DNA from: Narthecium ossifragum
Taxonomy: Eukaryota; Streptophyta; Magnoliopsida; Dioscoreales; Nartheciaceae
Direction of reading: 5' to 3'
Assembly (NCBI GenBank): GCA_963920575.1
Contig: OY986964.1
Span: forward strand, 33,413,685 to 33,477,684
Length of the DNA: 64,000 bases
The translations under genes and the position numbers were made by a program. How positions within the stretch are numbered: the stretch's first letter is position 1; every line of letters begins with the position of its first letter. Shown here piece by piece: positions 22,030 through 33,893 of the stretch. The notes under the pieces are model-generated. The model was not told the DNA's origin. It ran no database searches and worked only from the letters and a program-made list of their open reading frames with translations.

Positions 22030-22290
22030 TGTTTTTGGAAGTATGGGTTTTGGCCAAAGTAATGGAAGTCTAATGATGAATATGGGTGCTAGAGCCTCTG
22101 TTAGTCCAGTTGTGCCTCTTTCAGGAAATGTTCCTGAGGGTAGTCTGAATGGTTTCATAACGGTTCCATCTAGTAGACACTAGTAGCAGCCAATTAGAGA
22201 GCAAGAAACAATACCAGCTTGACTTGGAGAAAATTGTTAGTGGGGAAGATATGCGGACAACACTAATGATTAAGAACATTCCAAATAAGT
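22030..22290 (+). pseudogene. MEI2-like RNA-binding protein relic
   Basis: From about 22189 one frame reads ESKKQYQLDLEKIVSGEDMR followed by TTLMIKNIPNKY, the hallmark start of the C-terminal RRM of plant MEI2-like (AML/TEL) proteins. The preceding segment (GQSNGSLMMNMGARASVSP...) fits the linker upstream of that RRM but is in another frame, so there is a small frameshift near 22180. The relic ends at the exon border after NKY, in a C tract. No other MEI2 exon is present. It is a dead fragment. Confidence 0.8.
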
Positions 22291-22563
22291 ATTCCCCCCC
22301 CTCTAATTTACTGAATTTTTTTAATCAGGAAAGTAATTTACCAACAGATACAAACTACTTAAAGTGACGGGTAAATTACTAATGAAGCCAAAAAGGTGGT
22401 CCACCTTCTTTCTTTTAATCAAGGAAGTAAGTAGCAGTCCACACCTTTCATTCATTTGTATAATCAACTTTGACCACCAAAAGATCACTTAAAAGAGCAA
22501 ACAGAAAATCATAAAATCACAAGCTTAATAAAACAGTGTCATCACAAAGCATTTTTACATCAG

Positions 22564-22893
22564 TTACAAAAAGATTTTTACAAAAATTGTCGTTACCACA
22601 ACAACTAGAATCCAAGTGATGATGCGCATTTCACATAATTGGTCGCGCATCACTTGGACTTTAAGGCCCAATGTATCCTCCGTGACTTCACTAGGGTTTG
22701 ATCGTGTTTCGGGAGCGGAACGTAGAATGTCTTCCCAAATAAAAAAACCACAACCATCACGACGATTCGAACACGCGTAAAAGATGCGACCGGGATTTTT
22801 CAAAGTGCCGGAGGTTCGCCGCACAACATTGAGCCGACAGCTACACCTTAACGTAAACGACCGAGGAGATGCTGATGACGACGATTGCGACAT
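22564..22893 (-). CDS. Small GRF-type zinc finger protein with C-terminal membrane segment
   Basis: An intact 109-aa frame with ATG at 22893. Residues about 17-55 form a GRF zinc finger: CSC, then NPGRIFYACS, then CGFFIWED, the Cx(C/D)...GRxFYxC...CxFFxW pattern used for single-stranded nucleic-acid binding. Residues about 92-109 (IITWILVVVVTTIFVKIFL) are a hydrophobic C-terminal anchor. Many plants have short proteins with this layout, several of unknown role. It is tail-to-tail with the FAR1-related gene; nothing shows a joint function. Confidence 0.65.
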   Translation of the reverse strand: MSQSSSSASPRSFTLRCSCRLNVVRRTSGTLKNPGRIFYACSNRRDGCGFFIWEDILRSAPETRSNPSEVTEDTLGLKVQVMRDQLCEMRIITWILVVVVTTIFVKIFL

Positions 22894-23939
22894 CCTTCAT
22901 TTTATTACAAGAATAGTAAACAATAGCTTACAAAGGAAATACAGAACTACATGTTATACTAAGGTTGCTGTCATAGTGGAGATCAAACTGATTTAAGACT
23001 ACAGATATGAGCAATAACCATATCAAAATTATCGAAACTTATTTTAGCTGATCTATCTAGCTTATAGGGACAAATCATCTGATTGAAGCTACTATATATC
23101 GCAGCCCATTTTTTTAAGAACTGATCATGTCTTAATTATCATCTTTGTTTCTTTCCATGTAAAAATTAGAATATCTCTATATATATGCTCAAGTCTAATG
23201 TTTCTGTAATTAAACCATTGTTTTCTTAACAAGTTAATTAAGACAGCAACTCTTTGTAAAAAGAAAGATGCAGCAATTTCGTTACTAATATCCATGCATT
23301 CCAATTTTATTTACTTGTTCCCATCAACCTGGGAAATCATACATGCATACATGCCCATATATACGTACTATCACTGTTCACAGAGGTCTTGATACTCTAT
23401 AGTTAGCAACACCTCCCTTATATATATGCTCAGGCAACTCTTAAACTTATGATAAGGGCATCACTAGAATGGAAACTGGCTACAAGAGTTTCAAGTGAAA
23501 TACCACACTTCTCATGCAACTCTTAAATTTTCAAGATGCTTAAGTTAAAGGAACACTATGCACGAAGTAGAGTAGGTTACCTTTTAAAGTACTTCAATTA
23601 GCTTGGCTCCAATCACCACACAACAATTTAGGATGAGAAGGTTTCCTCGGACTTGTGAGTCAAGATGTGCAGATTCTTTGACAGATTTCACTGACTAACT
23701 GAAGAACTTAAAAATTTAGCTTGGCTCCAATCACCACACAGCAATAGCATAAAGACTCTGATAGCAAATATATCGAGATAAATCAGTCTTAGGAATGAAG
23801 AATCAACAAACTTAACAAGTTCTATCAACATTGCTCAATTGCTCAACATGCTTTCAAGTTTTGGCATCTCGATTAATCACAGAAAAAAAGAGCAAAAAAA
23901 TAACCAAAGAAAAGCTCATAAAACTCCACAAATCCACAC
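22894..23939. other. Non-coding AT-rich stretch
   Basis: Possible downstream introns and 3' region of the minus-strand membrane-protein gene at 23940-24156. It contains two copies of agcttggctccaatcaccacacaaca/agcaa at about 23597 and 23718. I see no exon I can support. Confidence 0.3.
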
Positions 23940-24156
23940 CTACGGACTCCGGATTGGGATAGAGATCCCTAGAACTGCCAGCTCGAACGATAAACGAAGG
24001 GATCCAGAAGATCGCGGAGAGCAAAACTGCGACGCCAACAAAGACCGCAGTGACGCAATTGAGCCGCGCGATCTTCCCGATCGGCCAGCAATGGGGGCAA
24101 GTAACAGCAAAAAAAAATAAGGGAAGAGCGAGAGCGGAGAAGAGAAGAGACCACAT
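23940..24156 (-). CDS. First exon of an unidentified membrane protein gene
   Basis: ATG at 24156-24154. The exon encodes an N-terminal hydrophobic segment (MWSLLFSALALPLFFFAV), a CPHCWP motif, GKIARLNC, a second hydrophobic segment (about residues 34-52) and a hydrophilic end. A donor CCGTAG|GTGTGG at 23940 is plausible. It is compact, with balanced codon use unlike its AT-rich flanks. I do not recognise the family. A solo LTR has inserted exactly at the ATG, so the 5' UTR and promoter now lie at 27014-27400. Later exons were not identified. Confidence 0.5.
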
Positions 24157-24157
24157 G

Positions 24158-27013
24158 TGTCACGCCCCGACCCAGAAAACCCATCCAGGCCGGGACGTGA
24201 GGGTCCTAAACTCTAAATCAAACGGCGAAAGCCTCCCCTTTAAACATCAATTTTAAAACCAGGTGCATGATTACAATATTCACAATTAAATTAAACTATC
24301 CTATCATCAAATCATAATACAATTTAACTTTAAAAAGATATAATAATGATTCAAGTCATCTAGTACAGCAATCTCTGATCAATTTACATCAAATTGAAAT
24401 ACAAATATATATCTCCTTCAAATTACAATTTATACATTTAAAGCTGGACATCAATTGAATATAATAAACTGGTGATATCCTCGATCTCACGCACCACCAA
24501 GGGGAGTACCGCCTCCAACACCGCAACCACCTGAAAAAGAAGGGACTACATCGACCTGCATCGCCGATGCAGCCCAGGTAGGAGTGAGCAACAAAGCTTG
24601 CTCAGTAGGGTTCTACTCTACGGCACACTGAAAGGAGGAAAACAACAACAGTGTTGTCTCCCCTGCTCAAGTCTAACGGATGCCACGGGTCCCATAACCC
24701 ACCGATGTCCCAAGGGCTCCTGTCATGAACCTCTCTCTTGGTCTCTTTATCAAGATCACCCTGCACTGACAGGGGAACGGAACCATGCAGGATCACTCAC
24801 CCTTACCCAGCAGGGATACCACTGCCTGGGGACCACGTCGGGAACTCCTCGGTTGCATCCTTAGCACTTAGCCTTGGGAAAACAACACGACCTCTAAACC
24901 TCAAAACAATATAATATTCCAGTCCGACTACCTAATAATCCTCGAATGATATCAAACATGATCAATGATGCAATCACGTCCTAATCCTCGACTACCCCAA
25001 ACCCCGGTCCTAGGGCTAGATCCGGGCTACCCGAGAACCCCGGATCGACGATCGAAACCATCGTCTACCACCTAGCCTGATGCTTCTAATGCAAACAGAT
25101 GCATGCAATGCTCAAGCACAGAGATACAGGAATAGCAGCATGCAACAATATGCCAAGACAACATACACGGGCTAGGCGAAGCGTCAAGCTTGCCGGAGGG
25201 TAAACATGCATAAAGCAGATAAAGGTTAAACTACAATTATACAATATTATGACGGCGCCCACAGACCGTTAGCAAGCAATTTCTACAACGGGGGCACAAC
25301 CCCGGCCACACAGGTAATAATCAACCACATATAAAGCACACTCTCTGCCATTTAATTAGCTAAACATCCCAAGGAGCACAACCCCCTTGGTTCAACCACA
25401 AGCTAAATATACATATAAATAAGCATGGCATGTGATTAATTACTCATTAAACAAGGATGATTTATATCTAATTAGACATGCCGAGAAATCAAACAATTAA
25501 TCATCTAAAAACAACCAATTAGAACATGCTAGCCATCAAAATCTCTAGGAATACCAATCACATGAATCCCAAGAATCAAACATGATAAAACATCAAAAAT
25601 CCGTTAAAAACACTATTCAAGGCTGGCGGTCGATCAACGGATCGACCGTGCAAAATCTAAGGTTGACGGTCGATCAACGGATCGACCGTGAGATGTTATT
25701 TCGCTATTTTCGGGGCTCACGGTCGATCCACGGATCGACCGTGAAGAAGATGAGGTTGACGGTCGATCAACGGATCGACTGTGAGAGTTAATTTTGCTGA
25801 TTTTCGGGCTCACGGTCGACCTTGGAGACCTCACGGTCGACCGTGGAGACCGCGACGGTTGATCCACGGATCATCCGTGGCACTATTCATCAGCAAATCT
25901 ACTCCGACACAGTTTCGTATAAAAATCACCAAAACTCGTAGAAAAATCGGAAAAATATAGAATCAATTGGGTTGGAAAGTAGACTCTCAGATCTACAACT
26001 CTTATTTCTCATAAAAATCCAAGATCATGCATGTACAAGGCAGAAAACTCGCCGCAAGCCAACTGTTCTTCAAGAACAGCAGAAAACCGGAAATCCGAGA
26101 TTTATCATGCTAAAATCCTACTGAAATCTTAACCAAAGTTCATGAAACTTAAATCAGAGACTAAATTAAGCAACATGCATTCAACAACATAATTTCATCA
26201 CAATCTAACGGCTAGATTAATCTAAACCCATTAATTAACGCATGTAGGTAGAACACCTACCGGACTGCGCATTCCTCGGTTGATCCCTCGCAAACCAGCC
26301 ACCGACGAGGTTCCACACCACACCAGGAGTCTTCCTCTTGTTGCCACGAATCCAACAAGCTTTCAAGCTCCCAAAATGGTGGTCGGAGGAGGGAGAACGA
26401 CGAAGAAGGAGGAGGAGGCTGATGGAGGAAAAACAGAGCAAGCTCTGCTTGCGGGAAGAAGAAACAGCCAGGGAGAAGAAAGAAGAAGAGAAGGAAGAAA
26501 GGAGAAGGGAGAAGTGAAGGAGCGGAGCAGGGGGAAGGTCGGGACGGTGGGGGAGAGGGTGAAGGAGAGGACCTCTCCTCTCCTGCTCTCCTGACAAAGG
26601 AGGACGAAGGAAGCTCAACAACTGCCCAACTGCTCTAACTTGCTGGAATAGGAGGATCGATCCTTTTATCAAAGAGGATCGATCTTCTTAACAGAAAGAT
26701 CGATCTTCTTCTCAAGGAGATCGATCCCCTTTGCCAAGAAGGCAAAACTTGCGCTAAAACGCAAGCCCAAGCTTGGATCTTCCGATCCCGGGTCCACCTA
26801 ACCATTCTAATCAAGCACAAACACAAACAAGGTCAGTGTGTGCACACGCGGGTGTGAAACTGACCACCAGGGAGCATATTTACCAAAATGCCACTGGGGT
26901 CAAAAACAGCGATGCGATCAACCGATCGCATCCCAGGGCTAACCGAGCCAAACCACAAATCCAGACCCTCGACCTAACGCGGTCGGACCGGGTTGGAGGT
27001 ACGGGTCCTCATA
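24158..27013. mobile_element. Solo LTR, 2.86 kb (TGTCACGCCCCGACCC family)
   Basis: It starts tgtcacgccccgacccagaa and ends gggtcctcata, flanked by acatg at 24153-24157 and 27014-27018. The second member of the family (31338-33888) starts and ends alike (gggcccttaca) and has tttat as a 5-bp duplication, so both behave as solo LTRs. No internal gene or second LTR is present. Shared inner landmarks include agtagggttctactctacgg and acaacaacagtgttgtc. Length and termini suggest a Ty3/gypsy family with long LTRs, perhaps Tekay/Del-like, but this is inference. Confidence 0.75.
25626..25880. repeat. Array of cggtcgatc...gatcgaccg palindromes in the solo LTR
   Basis: At least seven units of the form cggtcgatcaacggatcgac, spaced by 15-30 bp, nearly all perfect or near-perfect inverted repeats. 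A second cluster (gaggatcgatcc/gatcgatcttct) lies at about 26651-26748. No reading frame is supported. Confidence 0.8.
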
Positions 27014-27690
27014 ACATGAGACCACATAGATAACAAAATTGAAGTAATTTACATGTGCGTGGGCATCAGGGTTCAGGCGATAGGCGAGGTCGGGACGGCG
27101 TTCCGGCGAGAGATTGACTGGGAGAGCCCCGGGAAGAGGGAGGGCGACCCAGGACTTGGTCAGCGACGGGAGATCGGAGTCACAGTAGCCGTCGCCGTCA
27201 CAGTCGCCGTCGCCCACAAGCTCGCAGTCATTCGTGATCCCCTCAAGTCGCGGTCTCCTCCGACCACGGTCGCCGCTGGGATCTCTCCTCTGGCCGCGGT
27301 CTCCCTCTCTTACCCGATCGGGTCGCCGCCCTCCTCTCTTCTCTCTCTCGATCTCTCTCGCAGCCGTGCCCTAACGGGAGAAAAGGTTAACTAAAGGGGT
27401 GGAGGAAGGAGAAGGTATGAACGCCTGCGAGCCTCTGGGAGGAGAAGGAAGGAAGGAGAAGGAAGGAGAGGTTTTTCCCGCGGGAGAAGGAAGGAAAAGG
27501 GGAGGAGAGATCGGTGGAGGAGAGCCCGCGGGAGAAGATACCTCTGGAAGGAGAAGGAATGAAGGAGATGGAAGGACCGGGTCAAAATTGATCCAAAATT
27601 CAAAATCCAGGACACGTGTTGATCATCTACGAACGCCACGTCAGGTTGGCTAGGAATCACGACTCTTAGGATAAAGACAGAAGAACTAGT
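27014..27690 (-). promoter_or_regulatory. Displaced 5' UTR and promoter region of the membrane-protein gene
   Basis: Before the LTR inserted, this sequence lay directly upstream of the ATG at 24156. The first ~370 bp are GC-rich with repeated gtcgccgtc words, like a 5' UTR. 27400-27590 is a purine-rich ggaaggagaagg tract. An open frame at 26939-27217 crosses the LTR border and is not believed. I cannot locate a clear TATA box. Confidence 0.4.
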
Positions 27691-27691
27691 C

Positions 27692-28365
27692 ATGTTGATT
27701 GACCTAATCCTGTGTTTGGCACAGACTTCGAAGATGAGGGCAGTAATCCGCTTGGGAGTTTTCATATCCCATTATTTACATGGGATTAAATAATCCCCCG
27801 TGGGAGGGAGGTGGGATATGCTATCCCGGATAGATAAAAAGGCTGGATTTGTGTGTAGTGGTTTTAAATACCCTCCAGAGTTAGATCGGTATGTTTCATA
27901 TAAAAGAGCAAAATTGTCTTTTGACTTTCTTTCTTTTTTTTTTTTACAACTTTCCTCGACTTCCAATGTAGTTTAATCCCAACTTATCCTAAGGTTACCA
28001 AATACAAAATAAATCAACTGGGAGAACATATCCGAGAGATGAGAGATTATATCCTCCCTTATCCCATTCCGTCAAACAAACACGTCCTTAATTGAAATGT
28101 CTAAACAAATGATATACAACCAATGAATAAGGTTGAGCCGGCATTGGCTCATGAGGATAATAAAAGAATGGACTGGGTTGCTCGCTAGGCATGGGTTATT
28201 GCTAGTTCAATTTTCAATAATAATCAAGAGCTAGTTTAGCTTCTGAGAATGACGCTCCCCTTTAAGGGACCGTCTAGTTAATGTACCCTAGTCTTTGAGC
28301 TTATATGTTCAAAAAAGAAAAAGGTTGAGTCGGCATTGGCTCAATGGTCCCGGCCCATGACCCTG
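27692..28365. repeat. Duplicated segment, copy B, left part
   Basis: Matches 10048-10725 of copy A, including the MITE-like stretch. It ends in the target duplication ccctg (28361-28365) of the gypsy element and resumes at 37842. Confidence 0.85.
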
Positions 28366-28889
28366 TGACACAGGAGCAGAGCTGGAAGAGATGGAGGTGG
28401 CAGAAGCAGAGCGGGAAACAGAGCACGGCGCGTCGCATGCGTGAAGGAAGCCGAAAACAGAGCACGGCGTGGGCGCGTCGCGTGTGAGGAAGCATAGCCT
28501 GACGCGGATTGCTGCGCAGGATCTAGTCGACGTGATGCTATTTAAATTTGGATTATAGTTTGGGTTCAATTAGTTGGGTCTTAGTTGGGTTCTAGTTTGG
28601 ATCCTAGTGGGGTTTCTAGTTTGGAGTCTGGTTTAGTAAACTTAGTTGGTTTAGACTTTTGTAAACCATATTTATGCAATAGCAAGTAGAACGAGGGGAG
28701 GCTTTTGATCATTGTTTTGAAGAAATTAACCCTAGGGTTGCTGCTCTCATAGAGAACGCCTTCTACGTTCTCTTCCTTATTGACAGGTTCTCTGCTCGCT
28801 GGTTCGTGGACTCGTCCAAGCGTGGGGAAGGCTTCGTCGACAAGGGACGAATAATATTCTTCCATCTTCGACGACTGTTTCCGGCATCA
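28366..28889 (+). repeat. 5' LTR of the gypsy element
   Basis: Starts tgacacaggagcagag and ends tttccggcatca. It is directly followed by the tRNA-iMet primer site. An inner run of ttgggt/ctagtttgga words is one repeat longer than in the 3' LTR. Confidence 0.92.
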
Positions 28890-28891
28890 AG

Positions 28892-28909
28892 TGGTATCAG
28901 AAGCCAAGG
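28892..28909 (+). other. Primer binding site, tRNA-iMet type
   Basis: tggtatcagaagccaagg lies two bases inside the 5' LTR. It matches the complement of the initiator tRNA-Met 3' end apart from two inserted A residues. Confidence 0.85.
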
Positions 28910-28914
28910 TTCGC

Positions 28915-29727
28915 ATGGCTGCTCGAGGTCGGGGGCAACGTCGCGGAGGAAATCACGGTCGAGGCCTGGAAGATGATGGGCCACGGTGTGAAAGAGATCT
29001 ACTGGAGGTTCACATGGCAGATGTGATGAGGCAACTCCAGCAGATGCAATTGAAGGTAGACCAATTGGAGGCCTCGAGAACGGTAAGGCCGGAGCCAGAG
29101 GGCGTCGATGGCGAGTTTGAGAACCCATTCCATGAAGATGAAGGATCATCGTCTATAGCGGTGCCCCGAGTGCATCAGCCACAGCAGCGGGATTTCGACA
29201 TTAGAGTTGATATCCCAGAGTTCGATGGAAGGTCACACCCCGAAGAGTTTATTGATGGGCTACAAACAGTTGATCGGATCTTCGAATACAGGGATATTCC
29301 AGGAGACCGGATGGTGAAGATTGTGACAATCAAATTGAAGAAGCACGCTTCTATTTGGTGGGAGAGAGTCAAAAAACAGAGAGCACGAGAAGGGAAGAGT
29401 CGAGTAGTTACGTGGGAGAAGATGCGCAAGATCTTGAGAAAGAAGTTTCTGCCATATAACTACAGACAGGACATCTATCTGAAACTCCATAGCTTTCGAC
29501 AGAAAGAGTTGTCTGTGGAAGAGTACACGGCTGAGTTTGAGCACCTCCTGTTGTGGTGCGAGGTGGATGAACCTGAGGAGCAAACCTTGGCGCGTTACTT
29601 AGGAGGACTTCGAGTGGAGCTTCGAAGCGTGGTGGAGCTGCAGCCCTACTGGACACTAACGGATGTCTGCAAGTTGGCGGCTAAGGTTGAGCGGCAGTTG
29701 AAGGAGGCTCGTGGCGGGGGATGGTGA
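28915..29727 (+). pseudogene. gypsy gag (capsid), truncated by TGA
   Basis: ATG at 28915 follows the primer site closely. The frame has a coiled N-terminal helix (MADVMRQLQQMQLKVDQLEA), an ENPFHED motif, and a retrotransposon gag capsid core (PEFDGRSHPEEFIDGLQTVD, ASIWWERVK, FLPYNYRQDIYLKLHSFRQ, VEEYTAEFEHLL). The frame ends at TGA 29725-29727, but the same frame then continues through the zinc knuckle and pol without a shift. The TGA is therefore a nonsense change or a readthrough codon inside one gag-pol frame. The protein would form the particle shell. Confidence 0.85.
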
Positions 29728-31337
29728 CTTGGTCCTAAGGGGGGCGGTTCCTCAAGTCAGGGGAGCACCACTACGACCAAGCCGGGTGCCAATGCACCAC
29801 TGTTTAGGGGCCCGACCAAGGGCGAAGCTCCAACAGCAACAGCAAGCCGGCTTGGTCCAGCAGCGCCGCGATGGTGTTTCAAGTGCCAGGGGCTAGGACA
29901 CATCGCGTCTGACTGTCCTAACCGTAGGATCGTCACATTGACAGAAGGAGACTTAGAAGATGATTGTGTTGACACCGGACCCATTTTTGATAAAGAAGAA
30001 GAAGAAGAGATCATCTATGCTGATGAAGGTGAAGCTCTCGTAGTTCGAAGGAGCCTGAGTACAGCATATGGCGGTGAGGATGCTTGGCTGAGAAACAATA
30101 TATTCCATACAAAGTGTACCTCCAATGGGAAGATTTGCGAGGTTATCATTGACGGCGGGAGCTGCGAGAATGTGGTAGCTGCGAAGATGGTGGAGAAGCT
30201 GAAATTGAAAACAGAGGAGCACCCCATACCTTACAAGCTTTCATGGCTTAAGAAAGACAACGAGGTAAGAGTTCATAAGCATTGTCTTATTCAATTCTCT
30301 ATTGGGCAAAAATATTCGGATGAAGTGGTATGTGATGTGGTGCCAATGGATGCTTGTCATCTACTCCTTGGGCGTCCATGGCAATATGATAGGAGGGTGG
30401 TGCATGATGGGTTTAAGAACACTTATACTTTACTGAAAGATGGAGTAAAAATTGTTCTTGGCCCAAATAAATATAAAGAGGTTCTCCAATCTCCTGTAGC
30501 AGAGGAAACAAATTTATTGACAGTGACTGGGTTAGAGAAGGCTATAATGGAGTCTTGTGAGGCTTATGCTTTGGTTGTGGTAGAAGAAAATGCAGACAGT
30601 ATCAATCTACCACCAATCATGAAGGAGTTGGCCCGGGAATTTTCTGACATCTTGCCTGATGAAATTCCCCCTGGGTTGCCACCTATGAGGGATATGCAGC
30701 ATGCTATTGACTTTGCACCAGGGGCCAGTCTCCCAAATAAAGCAGCTTACAGGCTTAATCCGAAGGAGCAGGCGGAACTGCAGCGGCAGGTGGAGGAATT
30801 GGTGACTAAGGGCTTGATTCGTGAGAGCATGAGTCCATGTGCAGTTCCAGCATTGTTAGTACCGAAGAAGGATGGATCATGGCGTATGTGTGTTGACAGT
30901 CGGGCGGTGAACAAGATTACTGTCAAATACAGGTTCCCAATCCCACGTTTGGATGATTTGTTGGATCAGTTGCACGGGGCGACTATCTTTTTGAAGATCG
31001 ATCTCAGGAGTGGTTACCATCAGATCCGAATGCGGCCTGGTGATGAGTGGAAGACGGCCTTCAAGACCACAACCGGCCTGTATGAATGGATGGTAATGCC
31101 CTTTGGGCTTTCTAACGCTCCTAGTACTTTTATGCGGCTTATGACTCATGTTTTTAGGCCTTTTATGGGGTCTTTTGTGGTTGTTTATTTCAATGATATT
31201 CTGGTATATAGCAATCACATAGATCAGCACTTAACACAATTGAGGAAAGTTTTTGAAGCACTTCAGCAGCAGAAATTATATGTCAACATGAAGAAGTGTC
31301 ATTTCTTTACTTCTAGTGTGGTTTTTCTGGGATTTAT
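29728..31337 (+). pseudogene. gypsy gag zinc knuckle, protease and reverse transcriptase (N-terminal part)
   Basis: Continues the gag frame. A CX2CX4HX4C knuckle (CFKCQGLGHIASDC) lies near 29876-29920. An acidic linker is followed by the aspartic protease, with active site IIDGGSCENVV and the distal LLLGRPW block. The RT fingers and palm read VPKKDGSWRMCVDSRAVN, LKIDLRSGYHQIR and MPFGLSNAPSTF. The catalytic box is YFNDILVY, where YFDD is expected, so one catalytic Asp is lost. The frame is interrupted at FLGFIV by the solo LTR 31338-33888. Confidence 0.88.
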
Positions 31338-33888
31338 TGTCACCCCCCGACCCAGAAAACCCATCCAGGACGGGGCGTGAGGGTCCTAACACTATTCACC
31401 ATCAGCCGACGCAGTACAAGCGGAAAGGATAATCAATTTAATCAAAAGTAATCCAGAGGCTAAGCAGATTTGATCATGTAATAATATCAAGTCTTACAAT
31501 GTCTGAGTTTCAAAATACATATTTATACCAAATCCCAAAAGATCTCCAAAAAGGGTTACAACATGCATAATTATATATATCAAAAAGTACAACAGTTACA
31601 TCCTCCAACAAAACCTCAGACGCCTCTGGATGTACCTGCGCCGCCAAAAGCTGAACCAGTCGGCTCCACCGAAGAGGAACTGCCGCCTGCACCTGCAAAC
31701 GCAGCCCGGGTAGGAATGAGCAAAAAGCCCAGTAGGGTTCTACTCTACGGCACACTGAAGGGAGGAAAACAACAACAGTGTTGTCCCCAAGCCTAAGTCT
31801 AAAGGATGCCACGGGTCCCATAACCCACCGATGTCCCAAGGGTTCCTGTCATGAAACCTCTCTCCTGAACATGTTACCAGGAGGACCACGGAAACAGTAA
31901 CATGCAGGCTCTAGCCCTTACCCAGCAGGGATACCACTGCCTGGGGACCACGTCGGGAACTCCTCGGTTGCATCCCTAGCACTTGGCCTAGGAGGACAAC
32001 ACGACCTCTAAACCTCAAACAAAGATTCAAGCCGACTATCGCAATCCTCAATCATCAGAGATTCAGATCGACAATCACACCCTAATCCTGACTACCCAAC
32101 CACGGTCCTAAGGCTAGATCCGAGCTACCCGAGAGCCTCGGATCGGCGACCCAAGACATCGCCCTCCTAACCTCAAATGCCTCTAATGCATACAATGCAT
32201 GAGCTTAAGCAAACATCTACCCTAGATGTCTCTATATGTCACATCAGCAGTTATAAGTTCCACAGATATACAATAGCCCTCGGCACTCGCCGGCAAGAGG
32301 CTAAGGTTCCACAGTTCCTCATTAACTAGCACTCATAGCTAGCTAATGGTTAAGCAAACAACTAAGCATTTAATTTCTACCAAACATGTATTTTCCATCA
32401 AAACTTGAATTAAATGCAAGCATAACCATAAGTTTGCAAAAAAAGGAGAAAACTCGGATCAAACATCAAACCCGATGAAAGTCCTTTGAAAACATAATGA
32501 AATCCACTTACAAGCTTCCCTATATGTTTAAGATTCAATCAAGATTGAAGGCCATTTAAGGAAAACCAGAAAACACTGTTCAAAAGGCCACGGACGATGC
32601 CACGGTCGATCCGTGCATCGACCGTGGGGCCACGGACGATGCCACGGTCGATCCGTGGATCGACCGTGAGGCCCACACGAAGAAAACCAAGGGCGACGGT
32701 CGATCCAACCATCGACCCTGAACAGCCCAAAACCAACCAGAGCCTGACGGTCGATGCGACGGTCGACCGTCAGGTAAATGGCGAAAAAGCTAAGGTCCCA
32801 CGGTCGATCGATCCATCGACCCTGGGAACCCAAAATCTCAACAGAGCCCAACGGTCGATACGACGGTCGATCCGACGGTCGACCGTCAGGCCCAAAGCAA
32901 ACATACTAAAGCTGGACGGTCGATACATCGATCGACCGTCGAGCCTGACGGTCGATGCACCGATCGACCGTCGAGCTCAAAACGCAGTATTCCGGAAATC
33001 CATTTTCTAAGATTTGAAGGATCAAAACATGTTAGAATACAATCAAACTTTGCAAGCAAGTGTATTTTGAAGTGAGGGATCTAATGATGCAAAGAAATCC
33101 ATATTTGGACGGTTAAATCCCATTTTAGGTCGGAAAACCAAAAAGACGACAAAACGGCGGCGTTTCGGAAACCAGCTGTTAGAATACGAAATCTTGGCAT
33201 ACGAACACTCCAAACCATACACATTGCATACACAACGGATTTCGCAACACCCTAGCTTAGCATTCCACAGCAAACCACACATGCACCCTAACCTAGTAGA
33301 ACCCGATCCAAGGATCGAGGTAGAAACACCTACCTCAATAGCAAAGAAGCTCTCCACGCGTCCAGCCAACCTTGCCACGAGGATCCTCTACTCAAGCTCA
33401 GTCCTCCAAGCTTTAGCCCAGCCGGAGGAGAAGGGGAGAAGGGAGAGGAAGAGGGGCCGTCGGTGGGGAAGAGAAGGAAGAACCAGCCAAGGAAGAGAAA
33501 AAGGGAAGGAGAGAAGAGAGGGGAGCGGGTAGGGGGTTGGAGCCAACTGCTCCAACCACCCTCCACTCACCAGGCCCTCTAATGGGCCGGATCCTCCAAC
33601 GGGTCGAAAGCCCGCTCACGAGCCCGATAGCGAGCTCTAGCGCGCCCGAGCTGGGATCTTCCGATCCCGGACTCACCTAACCATTCTAAACAATCACATA
33701 CATCAAACCAAGGCCGTGGGTGCAACGCGGGTGTGAAACCGACCACCAGGGGGCATATTTACCAAAATGCCCCTGGGGTCCAAACCGCCACACGATCGCC
33801 CGATCGTGCCCGACGCGGAACCAAATTGACAGGGAACCGGCTCTCGACCCACGCTGGTCGAGTCAGGTCTGAGGGACGGGCCCTTACA
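31338..33888. mobile_element. Solo LTR, 2.55 kb, nested in gypsy RT
   Basis: Starts tgtcaccccccgacccagaa and ends gggcccttaca, flanked by tttat at 31333-31337 and 33889-33893. The RT reading resumes directly after it in the correct sense. It is the same family and orientation as 24158-27013. No coding capacity is visible. Confidence 0.85.
32589..32975. repeat. Array of acggtcgat...atcgaccgt palindromes in the nested solo LTR
   Basis: About a dozen units such as acggtcgatccgtggatcga alternate with non-palindromic 20-40-bp spacers. The unit core matches that of the array at 25626-25880, but unit number and spacers differ, so the arrays have diverged or expanded independently. Confidence 0.8.
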
Positions 33889-33893
33889 TTTAT

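Noticed and set aside
26235..26672. 145-aa minus-strand frame in the solo LTR
   Set aside because: Low-complexity Ser/Leu/Pro/Arg composition from a purine-rich tract; mirrored by an open frame on the other strand.
26939..27217. 92-aa minus frame upstream of the membrane-protein exon as a coding exon
   Set aside because: It crosses the LTR border and is built of gtcgcc repeats; more likely 5' UTR.
24158..33888. Reading the two TGTCACGCC elements as DNA transposons with 8-10-bp target duplications
   Set aside because: tttattgt and gagaccacat are repeated at the edges, but the two members then end at different bases. With 5-bp duplications (acatg, tttat) both begin TGTCAC and end alike, with no terminal inverted repeat.
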